A DNA stretch of 5,645 nt from CAZXIY01 sp964640935 (GTDB lineage Archaea > Thermoplasmatota > Thermoplasmata > Methanomassiliicoccales > Methanomethylophilaceae): the NCBI GenBank assembly GCA_964640935.1, contig CAZXIY010000072.1:1-5645 (forward strand). The letters are read 5' to 3'. This document shows positions 5,614 through 5,645 of the stretch, piece after piece; the first letter of the stretch is position 1, and each line of letters opens with the position of its first letter. The notes under the pieces are model-generated. The model saw only the letters and a program-made list of their open reading frames with translations, searched no databases and was not told where the DNA came from. A program made the translations under genes and the position numbers.

Positions 5614-5645
5614 TTGAGCAATCAGATATGCCCCCATCAAGGGGA

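Noticed and set aside
5629..5645. Possible tRNA or structured RNA start (GCCCCCATCAAGGGGA)
   Set aside because: The bases after the putative acceptor strand do not fit tRNA positions 8-13, and too little sequence remains to test any fold.
1..5645. Search for CRISPR arrays, tandem repeats, rRNA and toxin-antitoxin pairs
   Set aside because: No regularly spaced direct repeats, rRNA segments or small paired genes were seen on either strand by eye.

Overview
The window looks archaeal, most likely a methanogen-related member of the Thermoplasmatota such as Methanomassiliicoccales. The evidence is TATA-box-like elements with short leaders in place of bacterial -35/-10 promoters, T-rich stretches downstream of genes, frequent ATA and AGA codons at moderate GC, and a gene set of GyrI-like protein, isocitrate dehydrogenase, TetR regulator and archaeal-style MMPL transporter. 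The assignment is an inference from sequence style; no marker gene is present to settle it.

Layout from left to right. Bases 2-70 (+) are the last 22 codons of a transposase, so a mobile element enters from the left edge. Its stop codon is one base from the stop of a convergent gene at 72-737 (-), a GyrI-like small-molecule-binding protein. A near-perfect GC hairpin (763-779) separates that gene from icd (791-2014, -), an isocitrate dehydrogenase with a non-canonical coenzyme loop. Next is a TetR-family regulator (2087 to about 2821, -). Across a compact control region lies a divergent gene for a large MMPL/RND-type membrane transporter (2986-5511, +), closed by a strong hairpin-plus-T terminator. 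The last 90 bases hold no clear gene, only a possible promoter firing out of the window.

The most informative part is the control region between the regulator and the transporter. Two copies of an imperfect palindrome, TTTGARC-NN-GYTCAAA, sit 84 bp apart centre to centre, which is about eight helical turns. One abuts the transporter TATA box. The other lies just downstream of a TATA-like element that appears to drive tetR. That TATA-like element overlaps the first ATG of the longest tetR reading frame, so the real protein probably starts 20 or 24 residues later. This suggests a self-contained ligand-sensing efflux or export module: the TetR protein represses itself and the transporter and is released by a small molecule or lipid. 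icd and the GyrI-like gene lie downstream of tetR on the same strand. icd has its own candidate promoter, so they need not be functionally linked to the transporter. I found no CRISPR array, rRNA or tRNA, and no clearly new system beyond this regulatory arrangement.
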